This document shows, in pieces, positions 53,549 to 61,525 of a stretch of DNA of 64,000 bases; position 1 is the stretch's first letter; each line of letters starts with the position of its first letter. Made by a program: the position numbers and the translations under genes. Under the pieces are notes generated by a model. It was given only the letters and a program-made list of their open reading frames with translations, had not been told where the DNA came from and searched no databases. This DNA is from Promicromonospora sukumoe 327MFSha3.1. Lineage in GTDB: Bacteria; Actinomycetota; Actinomycetes; Actinomycetales; Cellulomonadaceae. The DNA lies in contig NZ_ARQM01000011.1 in assembly GCF_000385135.1 (NCBI RefSeq), positions 434,001 through 498,000 of the forward strand, read 5' to 3'.

Positions 53549-55129
53549 ATGGCCGATTCGGCGCCGACCGACATCCTCGAGATGCGCGGCATCACCAAGA
53601 CATTCCCTGGGGTCAAGGCGCTCCAGGACGTCAACCTCACCGTCCGCCGGGGCGAGATCCACGCGATCTGCGGCGAGAACGGGGCGGGCAAGTCCACCCT
53701 CATGAAGGTGCTGTCGGGCGTGTACCCGCACGGCACCTACGAGGGGGACATCGTGCTCGACGGCGAGACCGCCGAGTTCGGCACGATCAACGACTCCGAG
53801 GCGCGGGGCGTGGTGATCATCCACCAGGAGCTCGCCCTCGTCCCGTACCTGTCGATCGCCGAGAACATCTTCCTCGGGAACGAGCGCACCCGGGCCGGCG
53901 GCGCCATCGACTGGAACCGGACCAACGCCGAGGCCGCCGACCTGCTCGCGCGGGTGGGCCTGAGCGAGTCGCCGACGACGCCCATCTCCGCGCTCGGCGT
54001 GGGCAAGCAGCAGCTCGTCGAGATCGCCAAGGCGATCTCGAAGGACGTGCGCCTGCTCATCCTCGACGAGCCGACGGCGGCGCTGAACGACAACGACTCC
54101 GAGCACCTGCTCGGCCTGCTCCGGCAGTTCAAGGAGCAGGGCATCACGTCGATCATGATCTCCCACAAGCTGGCCGAGATCGCCGAGATCGCCGACCGCA
54201 CCACGATCATCCGGGACGGCCGGTCGATCGAGACGTTCGACATGGCCACGGCGGGCGCCTCGTCCGACGCGATCCAGGACCGCATCATCCGCGGCATGGT
54301 GGGCCGTGACCTCGACAACCGGTACCCCGACCGCGTGTCGCACCCGGGCGAGGAGGTGCTGCGCATCGAGGACTGGACGGTGTACCACCCGACCCAGACC
54401 GGGCGCGTCGTCGTCGACAAGGCGCACCTGAACGTGCGTGCCGGCGAGGTGGTCGGCATCGCCGGCCTCATGGGCGCCGGGCGCACCGAGCTCGCGATGT
54501 CGCTGTTCGGCCGCTCCTACGGCCGGGACATCACCGGCCAGGCCTACATCCACGGCGAGCCGGTCGACGTGCACAACGTGCCCGACGCGATCCGGGCGGG
54601 CATCGCCTACGTGTCCGAGGACCGCAAGCAGTACGGGCTCAACCTCATCGAGGACATCCGGCGCAACATCTCCGCGGCGGGCCTCGGCAAGCTGTCGAAG
54701 AACGGCTTCGTGGACGAGAACGAGGAGCTCAAGGTCGCGGAGGAGTACCGCGCGTCCATGAACATCCGCACCCCCAACGTGCTGGTGGAGGTCGGCAAGC
54801 TCTCGGGCGGCAACCAGCAGAAGGTGGTGCTGTCCAAGTGGCTGTACACCGCCCCTGAGGTGCTGATCCTCGACGAGCCCACGCGCGGCATCGACGTCGG
54901 CGCGAAGTACGAGATCTACACCATCATCAACGAGCTGGTCGCGGCAGGGAAGGCCGTGCTGGTCATCTCGTCGGAGCTCCCCGAGCTCCTCGGGATCTGC
55001 GACCGCATCTACACCCTGGCCTTCGGGCGAATCACCGGCGAGGTCGACGTGCCCTCCGCCACCCAGGAAGGACTCATGGCCCTCATGACGCAGGAGACCA
55101 CGCGCGAGACGCAGGAGACGAAGGCATGA
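53549..55129 (+). CDS. mmsA: MmsA/GguA-type multiple-sugar ABC ATPase
   Basis: A 526-residue double-domain ATPase. The first domain has Walker [11 protein letters not shown] (about 44-53) and an [11 protein letters not shown] box; the second has signature [14 protein letters not shown] (about 420-433) and [16 protein letters not shown]. This fits GguA/MmsA, which works with ChvE. ATG at 53549, with ACAAGGA upstream. The stop overlaps the permease start (ATGA). It powers uptake of a monosaccharide, probably arabinose or xylose here. Confidence 0.92.
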   Translation: MADSAPTDILEMRGITKTFPGVKALQDVNLTVRRGEIHAICGENGAGKSTLMKVLSGVYPHGTYEGDIVLDGETAEFGTINDSEARGVVIIHQELALVPYLSIAENIFLGNERTRAGGAIDWNRTNAEAADLLARVGLSESPTTPISALGVGKQQLVEIAKAISKDVRLLILDEPTAALNDNDSEHLLGLLRQFKEQGITSIMISHKLAEIAEIADRTTIIRDGRSIETFDMATAGASSDAIQDRIIRGMVGRDLDNRYPDRVSHPGEEVLRIEDWTVYHPTQTGRVVVDKAHLNVRAGEVVGIAGLMGAGRTELAMSLFGRSYGRDITGQAYIHGEPVDVHNVPDAIRAGIAYVSEDRKQYGLNLIEDIRRNISAAGLGKLSKNGFVDENEELKVAEEYRASMNIRTPNVLVEVGKLSGGNQQKVVLSKWLYTAPEVLILDEPTRGIDVGAKYEIYTIINELVAAGKAVLVISSELPELLGICDRIYTLAFGRITGEVDVPSATQEGLMALMTQETTRETQETKA

Positions 55130-56307
55130 CCGGCATCGCCAACATCCGGGAACTGTTCACCCGGAATATCCGTACCAGCGGCATCTACATCGCGTTCGTG
55201 GCGATCGTCGTGCTGTTCTCCGTGCTCACCGACGGACTGCTGCTCAGCTCGCGCAACCTGACGAGCCTCGTGCTGCAGTTCTCGTACATCCTGATCCTCG
55301 CCATCGGCATGGTCATCATCATCATCGGCGGGCACATCGACCTGTCGGTCGGGTCGGTGGTCGCGCTCACCGGCGCCGTCGCCGCCGTGCTGGTGATCCG
55401 CAACGGGATGCCCTGGTGGGTCGGCGTGCTCGCCGCCCTCGGCACCGGGTTGCTGGTAGGTGCCTGGCAAGGATTCTGGGTCGCGTACGTAGGCATCCCA
55501 GCGTTCATCGTGACGCTGGCCGGCATGCTCCTGTTCCGCGGCCTCACGCTCGAGGTGCTGAACAACGTCTCGCTCTCGCCGTTCCCGTCGGAGTACACCT
55601 CCATCGCCTCGGGCTTCCTCAACGGCCTGCTCGGCGGCTACGGCTACGACACCTTCACGCTCGTCATCTTCGCGGTCGGCGTGCTGGGCTTCGCGTACAA
55701 CTCCTGGCGCAACCGCCGGGCCCGGATCGCCTACAACCAGACCGTCGAGGCGCCGGTCCTGTTCGTGCTGAAGATCGTGGTGGTCGCCGCCGTCGTGATG
55801 TGGTTCGCGTGGAACCTCGCCACCTACCGCGGCCTGCCCGCCGTGCTGATCATCCTGGCCGTGCTGGTCATCGCGTACACGCTGATCACCAAGCACAGCG
55901 TGTTCGGCCGCCACGTCTACGCCATCGGCGGCAACCTCGCCGCGGCGCAGCTCTCGGGTGTCCGGGTCAAGCGTGTGAACTTCTGGATGTTCGTGAACAT
56001 GGGCTTCCTGGCCTCGATCGCGGGCATCGTGTTCTCGGCCCGGTCGAGCGCCGCCCAGCCGGCCGCGGGCAACATGTTCGAGCTCGACGCCATCGCGGCG
56101 TGCTTCATCGGTGGCGCCGCCGTGACCGGCGGCATCGGCACCGTGACCGGCGCGATGGTCGGTGGTCTGATCATGGCGGTCATCTCGAACGGCATGTCGC
56201 TCATGGGTGTCGACCAGTCGACGCAGCAGATCGTCAAGGGCATCGTGCTGCTGCTGGCCGTCGCGTTCGACGTCTGGAACAAGAAGCGGGCGTCGGCCGC
56301 CCGCTGA
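55126..56307 (+). CDS. mmsB: MmsB/GguB-type multiple-sugar ABC permease
   Basis: A 393-residue permease, about ten helices, longer than RbsC as usual for GguB. The [21 protein letters not shown] box (about 66-85, cut here for length) and [20 protein letters not shown] (about 328-347) mark the family. ATGA overlap with mmsA. It is the last gene of the ChvE-MmsA-MmsB unit; the 16-bp unit array begins 7 bp after its stop. Confidence 0.92.
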   Translation: MTGIANIRELFTRNIRTSGIYIAFVAIVVLFSVLTDGLLLSSRNLTSLVLQFSYILILAIGMVIIIIGGHIDLSVGSVVALTGAVAAVLVIRNGMPWWVGVLAALGTGLLVGAWQGFWVAYVGIPAFIVTLAGMLLFRGLTLEVLNNVSLSPFPSEYTSIASGFLNGLLGGYGYDTFTLVIFAVGVLGFAYNSWRNRRARIAYNQTVEAPVLFVLKIVVVAAVVMWFAWNLATYRGLPAVLIILAVLVIAYTLITKHSVFGRHVYAIGGNLAAAQLSGVRVKRVNFWMFVNMGFLASIAGIVFSARSSAAQPAAGNMFELDAIAACFIGGAAVTGGIGTVTGAMVGGLIMAVISNGMSLMGVDQSTQQIVKGIVLLLAVAFDVWNKKRASAAR

Positions 56308-56314
56308 CCCTCCC

Positions 56315-56435
56315 GCCGAGGTAGAACCCTGGCGAGACAGAACTCTGGCGAGATGGAACCGCAGCGCGCCTGCCGTTCTGTCTCGCCAGAGTTCTGTCTC
56401 GCTACGGTTCTACTTCGCCACGGTTCTACCTCGGC
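56315..56435. repeat. Mirrored array of seven 16-bp units
   Basis: Three direct units (56315, 56331, 56347) of the form GSCGAGRYRGAACYSY and four inverted units (56372, 56388, 56404, 56420) are joined by a 9-bp spacer. GCGAGACAGAACTCTGGCGAGA (positions 56332-56353) pairs exactly with 56381-56402. The array spans the mmsB-tetR gap of 156 bp. Role unknown: terminator, operator array or decayed mobile element. Confidence 0.8.
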
Positions 56436-56463
56436 GACGTTCGAGGTGGGCGAGAATGGCCGG

Positions 56464-57090
56464 ATGGCCCAACCTGATGCCGCGCCGCGGCGCGGCCGCC
56501 GTCCCGCCGGGCAGGACGCCCGTGCCGAGATCCTCGCCGCCGCCCGGGACGAGTTCGTCGAGCGCGGGTACGAGGCGTCGTCGCTGCGGTCCGTCGCGCG
56601 CCGTGCGGGCGTGGACCCCGGCACCGTGCGGCACTGGTTCCCCGACAAGGCGCGCCTGCTGACGGCGACGCTCGGGGTCGCGGGGATCGAGCCCGACAAG
56701 GTCGTGGAGCAGGTCGCCGCCGGCCCCGTCGAGTCGCTGGGGGAGCGGCTCGCCGCGGCCGTGATCGGCATCTGGGACTTCGACGGCGGCGACACCGTCC
56801 GCGTGGTCATCCCGGCCGTCATGTCCGACGCCGAGCTGCGCGGCCTGCTGCCGCAGTTCATCGGCGCGGCCATCCTGGCGCCCGTGATGCGCGCCCTCGA
56901 CGTGCCCGACGCCGCGCTGCGCGCCGGGCTCGTCGCGTCGCAGATGTCCGGCCTGCTGCTCACCCGGTACCTGATCCCCGTGGAGCCGCTGGCCTCGCTC
57001 GCCCCGGCCGACGTCGCCCGGCTCGTGGGCCCCACCCTGCAGCGCTACCTCACCGGGCCGCTTCCGGACGCCGGAGGTCTTGCGCCGTAG
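56464..57090 (+). CDS. TetR-family regulator of the ABC exporter
   Basis: A 208-residue TetR regulator. The helix-turn-helix spans about residues 17-62 (RAEILAAARDEFVERGYEA then LRSVARRAGVDPGTVRHWFPD), with a C-terminal domain of the TetR_C_17-like sort. The ATG at 56464 is preceded by GGTGGGCGAGAATGGCCGG with a poor ribosome-binding site; earlier in-frame ATGs lie inside the repeat array and are unlikely. It sits 26 bp upstream of an ABC exporter whose start codon lies in a perfect 16-bp palindrome, most likely this regulator's operator. Confidence 0.88.
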   Translation: MAQPDAAPRRGRRPAGQDARAEILAAARDEFVERGYEASSLRSVARRAGVDPGTVRHWFPDKARLLTATLGVAGIEPDKVVEQVAAGPVESLGERLAAAVIGIWDFDGGDTVRVVIPAVMSDAELRGLLPQFIGAAILAPVMRALDVPDAALRAGLVASQMSGLLLTRYLIPVEPLASLAPADVARLVGPTLQRYLTGPLPDAGGLAP

Positions 57091-57108
57091 CCCGCACCGG
57101 GAGCACAA

Positions 57109-57124
57109 TTCCTCACATGAGGAA
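57109..57124. promoter_or_regulatory. Palindromic operator over the exporter start codon
   Basis: TTCCTCA-CA-TGAGGAA, arms 7 bp, contains the ATG of the ABC ATPase at 57117. Its site and the adjacent TetR gene make it a candidate operator or a stem at the translation start. Confidence 0.6.
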
Positions 57125-57896
57125 AAACGCGGTCGTCATCCGGGACCTGCGGGTCGTCCGCGGCGACAGGACGGTCATCGACGGGCTCCGGCTGGACGTG
57201 CCCGCGGGGTCCGTCGTCGGCCTGCTGGGGCCGTCCGGCTCGGGCAAGACCACGCTCATGCGCGCCGTCGTGGGCGTCCAGGACAAGGTCACGGGCACCG
57301 TGGAGGTGCTCGGCGACGCCGCGGGCAGCCCCGCCCTGCGCCGCCGCGTGGGCTACATGACCCAGGACGCCAGCGTCTACGCCGACCTCACCGTGGTGCA
57401 GAACCTGAGGTACTTCGCCGCGCTGGCCGGCGTCCCGTCCCCGGGGAAGGCCGTGGCGGACGCCGTCGCCGTCGTCGACCTCGGCGGGCACGAGAAGCAG
57501 CGCGTGGGCACCCTGTCCGGCGGCGAGCGGTCCCGCGTGTCGCTGGCCGCCGCCCTGGTGGGCGACCCCGAGCTGCTCGTCCTGGACGAGCCGACCGTGG
57601 GCCTCGACCCGGTGCTGCGGCGCGACCTGTGGACCGTGTTCCGGCGGCTGTCGGCCGAGGGGCGCACGCTCCTGGTCTCCAGCCACGTCATGGACGAGGC
57701 CACGCAGTGCGACCGGCTGCTCCTGATGCGCGCGGGCGGCCTGGTCGCGGACACCACGCCCGACGACCTGCTGACCAGCACCGGGGCCCCGGACGCCGAG
57801 CGCGCGTTCCTCGCCCTGATCGACGCGGCGAACGCCGTCGAGACCGCACCGGCCGAGACGCTGCCGGCCGAGACGAACGAGGAGACCGCACGATGA
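57117..57896 (+). CDS. ABC exporter ATPase (drug/antibiotic type)
   Basis: A 259-residue single-domain ATPase. Walker A GPSGSGKTT (about 41-49), signature LSGGERSRVSLAAAL (about 139-153), Walker B ELLVLDEPTVGLDP and the switch His (LVSSHVMDEATQCD). The C-terminal tail is a 25-residue Ala/Glu/Thr-rich stretch. It pairs with the downstream ABC2 permease and is probably a drug or toxin exporter controlled by the TetR gene. No good ribosome-binding site precedes the ATG, consistent with a leaderless message. Confidence 0.9.
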   Translation: MRKNAVVIRDLRVVRGDRTVIDGLRLDVPAGSVVGLLGPSGSGKTTLMRAVVGVQDKVTGTVEVLGDAAGSPALRRRVGYMTQDASVYADLTVVQNLRYFAALAGVPSPGKAVADAVAVVDLGGHEKQRVGTLSGGERSRVSLAAALVGDPELLVLDEPTVGLDPVLRRDLWTVFRRLSAEGRTLLVSSHVMDEATQCDRLLLMRAGGLVADTTPDDLLTSTGAPDAERAFLALIDAANAVETAPAETLPAETNEETAR

Positions 57897-58618
57897 CCCT
57901 GACCCTCGCCACCTCCGGCCGCGTGCTGTCCCAGCTGCGCGGCGACCACCGCACGGTGGCCCTCATCATGCTGCTGCCGTGCCTGCTGATCGGCCTGATC
58001 GCCTGGATGTTCCACGACCAGCCCCAGGTGGTCGACCAGTTCGGCCCGATGCTGGTGGGCCTGTTCCCGCTCATCGTGATGTTCCTGGTCACGAGCGTGG
58101 CGACGCTGCGCGAGCGGCAGTCCGGCACGCTGGAGCGGCTCATGACGACGCCGATCCGCAAGGGCGACTTCGTCGCGGGCTACGGCCTGGCGTTCGCGAC
58201 GCTCGCGCTCGTGCAGGCGCTCGTCGTGGTCGGGTTCGCCGTGCTCGTGGGCATGGACGTGGCCGGCCCGCTCTGGCTCGTCGTGGTGGTCGCGCTGCTC
58301 GACGCGATCCTCGGCTGCACCCTGGGCCTGGCCGCCTCGGCGCTGGCCCGGAGCGAGTTCCAGGCGGTCCAGATGATGCCGGCGATCCTGTTCCCGCAGC
58401 TCATCACGTGCGGGCTGCTCATGCCGCGGGACCAGATGCCCGAGGTCCTGGAGTGGCTGTCCCGGGTCTTCCCGCTCACCTACGCGATCGAGGCGATGAC
58501 GTCGCTCGCCGCCGGGGACGACTGGTCCGACGTCCGCGGCGCCGTCGGGGTGATCGTCCTGTTCATCGTGGGCGCGGTAGTGCTCGGCATCCTCACGCTC
58601 CGCCGCCGCACGGCCTGA
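57893..58618 (+). CDS. ABC-2 type exporter permease
   Basis: A 241-residue six-helix ABC2 permease. The box RERQSGTLERLMTTPIRKGDF (about 73-93, in two parts) and the conserved C-terminal segment ITCGLLMPRDQMPEVLEWLSR (about 167-187) are typical of this exporter family. The ATG overlaps the ATPase stop (ATGA). Palindrome copy D follows 9 bp after the stop. Confidence 0.9.
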   Translation: MTLTLATSGRVLSQLRGDHRTVALIMLLPCLLIGLIAWMFHDQPQVVDQFGPMLVGLFPLIVMFLVTSVATLRERQSGTLERLMTTPIRKGDFVAGYGLAFATLALVQALVVVGFAVLVGMDVAGPLWLVVVVALLDAILGCTLGLAASALARSEFQAVQMMPAILFPQLITCGLLMPRDQMPEVLEWLSRVFPLTYAIEAMTSLAAGDDWSDVRGAVGVIVLFIVGAVVLGILTLRRRTA

Positions 58619-58627
58619 CCCAGCACC

Positions 58628-58669
58628 TGTCAGACGTACAGGTCACCGGAGTGATCTGTACGTCTGACA
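58628..58669. repeat. 44-bp palindrome family, copy D
   Basis: Left half starts TGTCAGACGTACAGG and right half ends CTGTACGTCTGACA; the only non-Watson-Crick position would be a G-U pair in RNA. It lies between the convergent permease and phytase stops, 9 and 6 bp away, so it may end both messages. Confidence 0.88.
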
Positions 58670-58675
58670 CGTGGC

Positions 58676-59998
58676 TCACCTCAGGTGCAGGGCCTCCGCC
58701 ACGTCGCCCCAGTGGACGTACGAGAAGCCCGTGGCATCCCGGTCCGGGTCGACGTCGGGGCCGGTCTCCGGCTCGTCGTGCGTGACCAGCAGGCCCGTCT
58801 CGTACTCGCCCACGGGCGCGTTGGAGACCGCGAGACCGTCCGAGCCGTTGACGTCGTCCACGCCGTCGCCCGCCACCCGGAACGTGCCCAGCGACCGGTT
58901 GTGTCCGGTCAGGTCGTAGACGCCGTAGGTGTCGTCACCCTGGCTGGAGACGATCACGTAGCCGGTGCGGCCGGGGCCGTACCAGATGTCGACACCCTCG
59001 GCGTCCGCCGTGAGGTTCTTCCCGCCGTACGACGGCGCGACCGGGTCCACCGGGGCGCACTCCTCGGACTCGGGGTCGTAGGCGTCGTGCACGCCGAAGT
59101 CCTTGACCTTGTCGACCAGGCGCGGCGCGCCGGACCCCAGCGGCAGCGGCACCCGCCACAGGCCGACGTCCTCCTGCGCCGCGTACAGCGTGCCGGTACG
59201 CCGGTCGACGGCCAGGCCCTCGAGCTGCGGTCCGACGCCCGGCTCCTCGCACGGCACCCAGGTGGTGCCGTCGGGCAGGCGGAACTCGCCGGGCATCGCC
59301 AGGTGCTCGACGTCGGTGTAGCCGACGCCGTCCGGCCCGGTCGTGAGGCGGGCCGTGGCGATGGTGGTGCTGCCCTCCTGGGTCACCACGGCGTACGCCG
59401 CGCCGCGCCGCGGCTGGTAGACGGCCAGGCCGTACGCCGTGTGGTCCTCGGCGACGGTCTCCCGGTCCGGGCTGAACAGGAACTCCAGCTCGGGGGCGGT
59501 GACCTCGGTGAGCGGCACCGCGGCGTCCGCCCCCGCGGGATCGATCGCGAAGAAGCGGATCTGGTCGTTGTACCGGTCCGAGACGACGGCCACGTCCGTC
59601 GCCCGGCCGTCGACGCGCAGGCCGTAGGCGATGTCCACGTTGTTGAACCTGCCGGGCACGCCGTCCGCGCGCGGGGCCGGCGTGGCCGCGACCGACTGCA
59701 GCTCGGTCGCGGCCACGCCGTAGACCCGGAGGCCGCCCTCCTTGGCCGTCGCGAGCACGAGCGAACGGTCCGAGTCGTCCGGGTGCACCCAGATCGCGGG
59801 GTCGTCGCCCGACGCGTTGCCGCCGGCCTCGTCGTCGTACAGCGGCGGAGTCTCCACCGAGGTGGTGACGGTGGCGGTCCGGTGCTTGCGGGTGGCGTCG
59901 GTGGCGCCGTCCGCCACGGCTGACGCGGGCGCCGCGACCGGCGCGAGCAGGGCCAGGAGCAGCAGGGTGGCCGGCAGTCCGGCGAGGCGACGTCGCAT
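58676..59998 (-). CDS. Secreted beta-propeller phytase
   Basis: A 440-residue exported phytase (3-phytase, BPP family) that frees phosphate from phytate in a calcium-dependent way. A signal peptide (RRRLAGLPATLLLLALLAPV) precedes the propeller; the defining DDPAIWVHP (about 66-74) and later DAEGVDIWYG and SQGDDTYGVYD blades are present. Start ATG at 59998, with GGGAACG upstream. It is divergent from nothing close: a 70-bp gap separates it from the acuC gene, which lies upstream on the same strand. Confidence 0.9.
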   Translation of the reverse strand: MRRRLAGLPATLLLLALLAPVAAPASAVADGATDATRKHRTATVTTSVETPPLYDDEAGGNASGDDPAIWVHPDDSDRSLVLATAKEGGLRVYGVAATELQSVAATPAPRADGVPGRFNNVDIAYGLRVDGRATDVAVVSDRYNDQIRFFAIDPAGADAAVPLTEVTAPELEFLFSPDRETVAEDHTAYGLAVYQPRRGAAYAVVTQEGSTTIATARLTTGPDGVGYTDVEHLAMPGEFRLPDGTTWVPCEEPGVGPQLEGLAVDRRTGTLYAAQEDVGLWRVPLPLGSGAPRLVDKVKDFGVHDAYDPESEECAPVDPVAPSYGGKNLTADAEGVDIWYGPGRTGYVIVSSQGDDTYGVYDLTGHNRSLGTFRVAGDGVDDVNGSDGLAVSNAPVGEYETGLLVTHDEPETGPDVDPDRDATGFSYVHWGDVAEALHLR

Positions 59999-60068
59999 GC
60001 GGAAACGTTCCCGTCCGGGGGTGAACGGGGCGTGTCCGGCGTCTTGTGATCGGTGGTACGGCGGGTGA

Positions 60069-61244
60069 TCAGTCCAGCAGTGGGTCCAGGCCCCACAGCG
60101 GGAAGACGGCGCGGCGGGTGGCCTGGACCGACCGGTCGACGGCGTCGGCGGGGTCGTAGCCGTCGCGCCAGCTCCGGAACGGCACCTCCGCCGTGCCGAG
60201 CGTGTGCGCGGCCTCCAGGTCCAGGGCCTCCACCGCCTCGTACCACGCGGAGGGCAGCGCGGCCCCGCGCTCCAGGGGTTCGTGCGCGGCCTCGGCGACG
60301 AGCGCCGCCCACGCGAGCGGGACGACGTCGGACACGGCGTAGCCGCCGCCGCCCAGCGCGAGCCAGCGGCCGTCGGCGTGCTCGTGCGCCAGGGCGTGCG
60401 CCCACTGCTGCGCGGTGGTCTGCGCGTCCACGGAGACGTTCAGGTTCGACAGCGGGTCGCGCCCGTGGGCGTCGCAGCCGTGCTGGGAGACGATCGCCTG
60501 CGGGCGGTGCTCCCGCACCAGCGCGGGGACGACGGCGTCGATGGCCCGCAGCCACGCCGCACCCGACGTGCGCGCCGGGACGGGGATGTTGACGGCGGTG
60601 CCCTCGGCGGGGCCCGGCATGCCGACGTCGGACGAGGCGCCCGTGCCGGGGAACAGGGTGCGGCCGTCCTCGTGGATCGAGACGGTCAGTACGCGCGGGT
60701 CGTCCCAGAAGATGGCCTCGACGCCGTCGCCGTGGTGCGCGTCGAAGTCCAGGTAGGCGACGCGCTCCGCGCCGAGGTCCAGCAGGCGCTGGATCGCCGC
60801 GGCGGCGTCGTTGTAGACGCAGAAGCCGGACGCCGCGCCCGGCATCGCGTGGTGCATGCCGCCCGCGACGTTGACGCCGTGCGTGATCTCGCCGTGCCAC
60901 AGGGCGTCGGCGAGAGCGACGGACCCGCCGAGCTGCCGCGCGGCGGCCTCGTGCATGCCGATGAACAGCGGGTCGTCGTCGGTGCCCAGGCCGCGCATCA
61001 GGTCGGGCTCCAGCGTGGTCCCGGCGTGCCGGACGGCGGCCACGTAGTCGGCGTCGTGCACCGTCTCGATGACGGCGTCGGTGGCGGGCTCGGCGTCGAC
61101 CACCTCCAGCGTGGGCCGGTCGAGCAGGCCGAGCGCCTCGATGAGCCGCATCGTCAGGTCGAGGCGGGCGGGCGCCATGGGGTGCCCGGGTCCGAAGTCG
61201 TACTCGAGGAGTCGCGGACTCCAGACCAGCCGGGCGAGGTGCAC
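60069..61244 (-). CDS. acuC: AcuC-type deacetylase
   Basis: A 391-residue class I/II histone-deacetylase-fold enzyme of the AcuC family, which in Bacillus deacetylates acetyl-CoA synthetase. The zinc pocket is GGMHHAMPGAASGFCVYND (tandem His) and YLDFDAHHGDGVEAIFWDD, with the third Asp in VSQHGCDAHGRDPLSNL. Two GTG starts are possible, 61244 (GGGCGG upstream, chosen) and 61265. It is divergent from trkH across a gap that holds the trkH leader. Together with the RamB-like regulator and pckG it may tie to acetate metabolism. Confidence 0.88.
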   Translation of the reverse strand: MHLARLVWSPRLLEYDFGPGHPMAPARLDLTMRLIEALGLLDRPTLEVVDAEPATDAVIETVHDADYVAAVRHAGTTLEPDLMRGLGTDDDPLFIGMHEAAARQLGGSVALADALWHGEITHGVNVAGGMHHAMPGAASGFCVYNDAAAAIQRLLDLGAERVAYLDFDAHHGDGVEAIFWDDPRVLTVSIHEDGRTLFPGTGASSDVGMPGPAEGTAVNIPVPARTSGAAWLRAIDAVVPALVREHRPQAIVSQHGCDAHGRDPLSNLNVSVDAQTTAQQWAHALAHEHADGRWLALGGGGYAVSDVVPLAWAALVAEAAHEPLERGAALPSAWYEAVEALDLEAAHTLGTAEVPFRSWRDGYDPADAVDRSVQATRRAVFPLWGLDPLLD

Positions 61245-61312
61245 CCGCCCACGGTAACGGACCACGCCGGGGAGGGGCGCCGTGGTTCACGATCAGCAGC
61301 TGGCGTAGCCCG

Positions 61313-61410
61313 GAGAGGGCGCGCGGCGTACCCTCTGAGGTGCCGTCCCCTGCGGGGGAAACGGTAGTGAAGCCGGGAACTCCCGCCGGACGACGGGATC
61401 CCGGCTTTCG
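61313..61410 (+). promoter_or_regulatory. Structured 5' leader of trkH with terminator-like hairpin
   Basis: Hairpins in order: AGAGGG/CCCTCT (61314-61336), CCGT-CCCC-TGC-GGGG-ACGG (61344-61364) and GCCGGGA-AC-TCCCG/CGGGA-TCCCGGC (61372-61405) followed by TTTC. The first two could compete with the third, as in riboswitches. The strings GGGGGAAAC and GTGAAGC recall parts of the c-di-AMP (ydaO) consensus, but the CCGACAGCTAAC block is not found. A 230-nt leader with no gene. Confidence 0.45.
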
Positions 61411-61525
61411 CGCGTTCGGGGCGAAGACGGGTCCCGCGCGGGACTTCTGCCCGGCAGCGGCCCTCCGGCGTGGCAGAGTTGGCCCCCGATCGTAGGGACA
61501 CCGGCACGAGGAGGGAGCACGGCTG

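Noticed and set aside
57080-57892. Extended start of the ABC2 permease frame
   Set aside because: The preceding 271 codons are the shadow of the ATPase gene; the ATG at 57893 overlaps its stop and begins the family homology.
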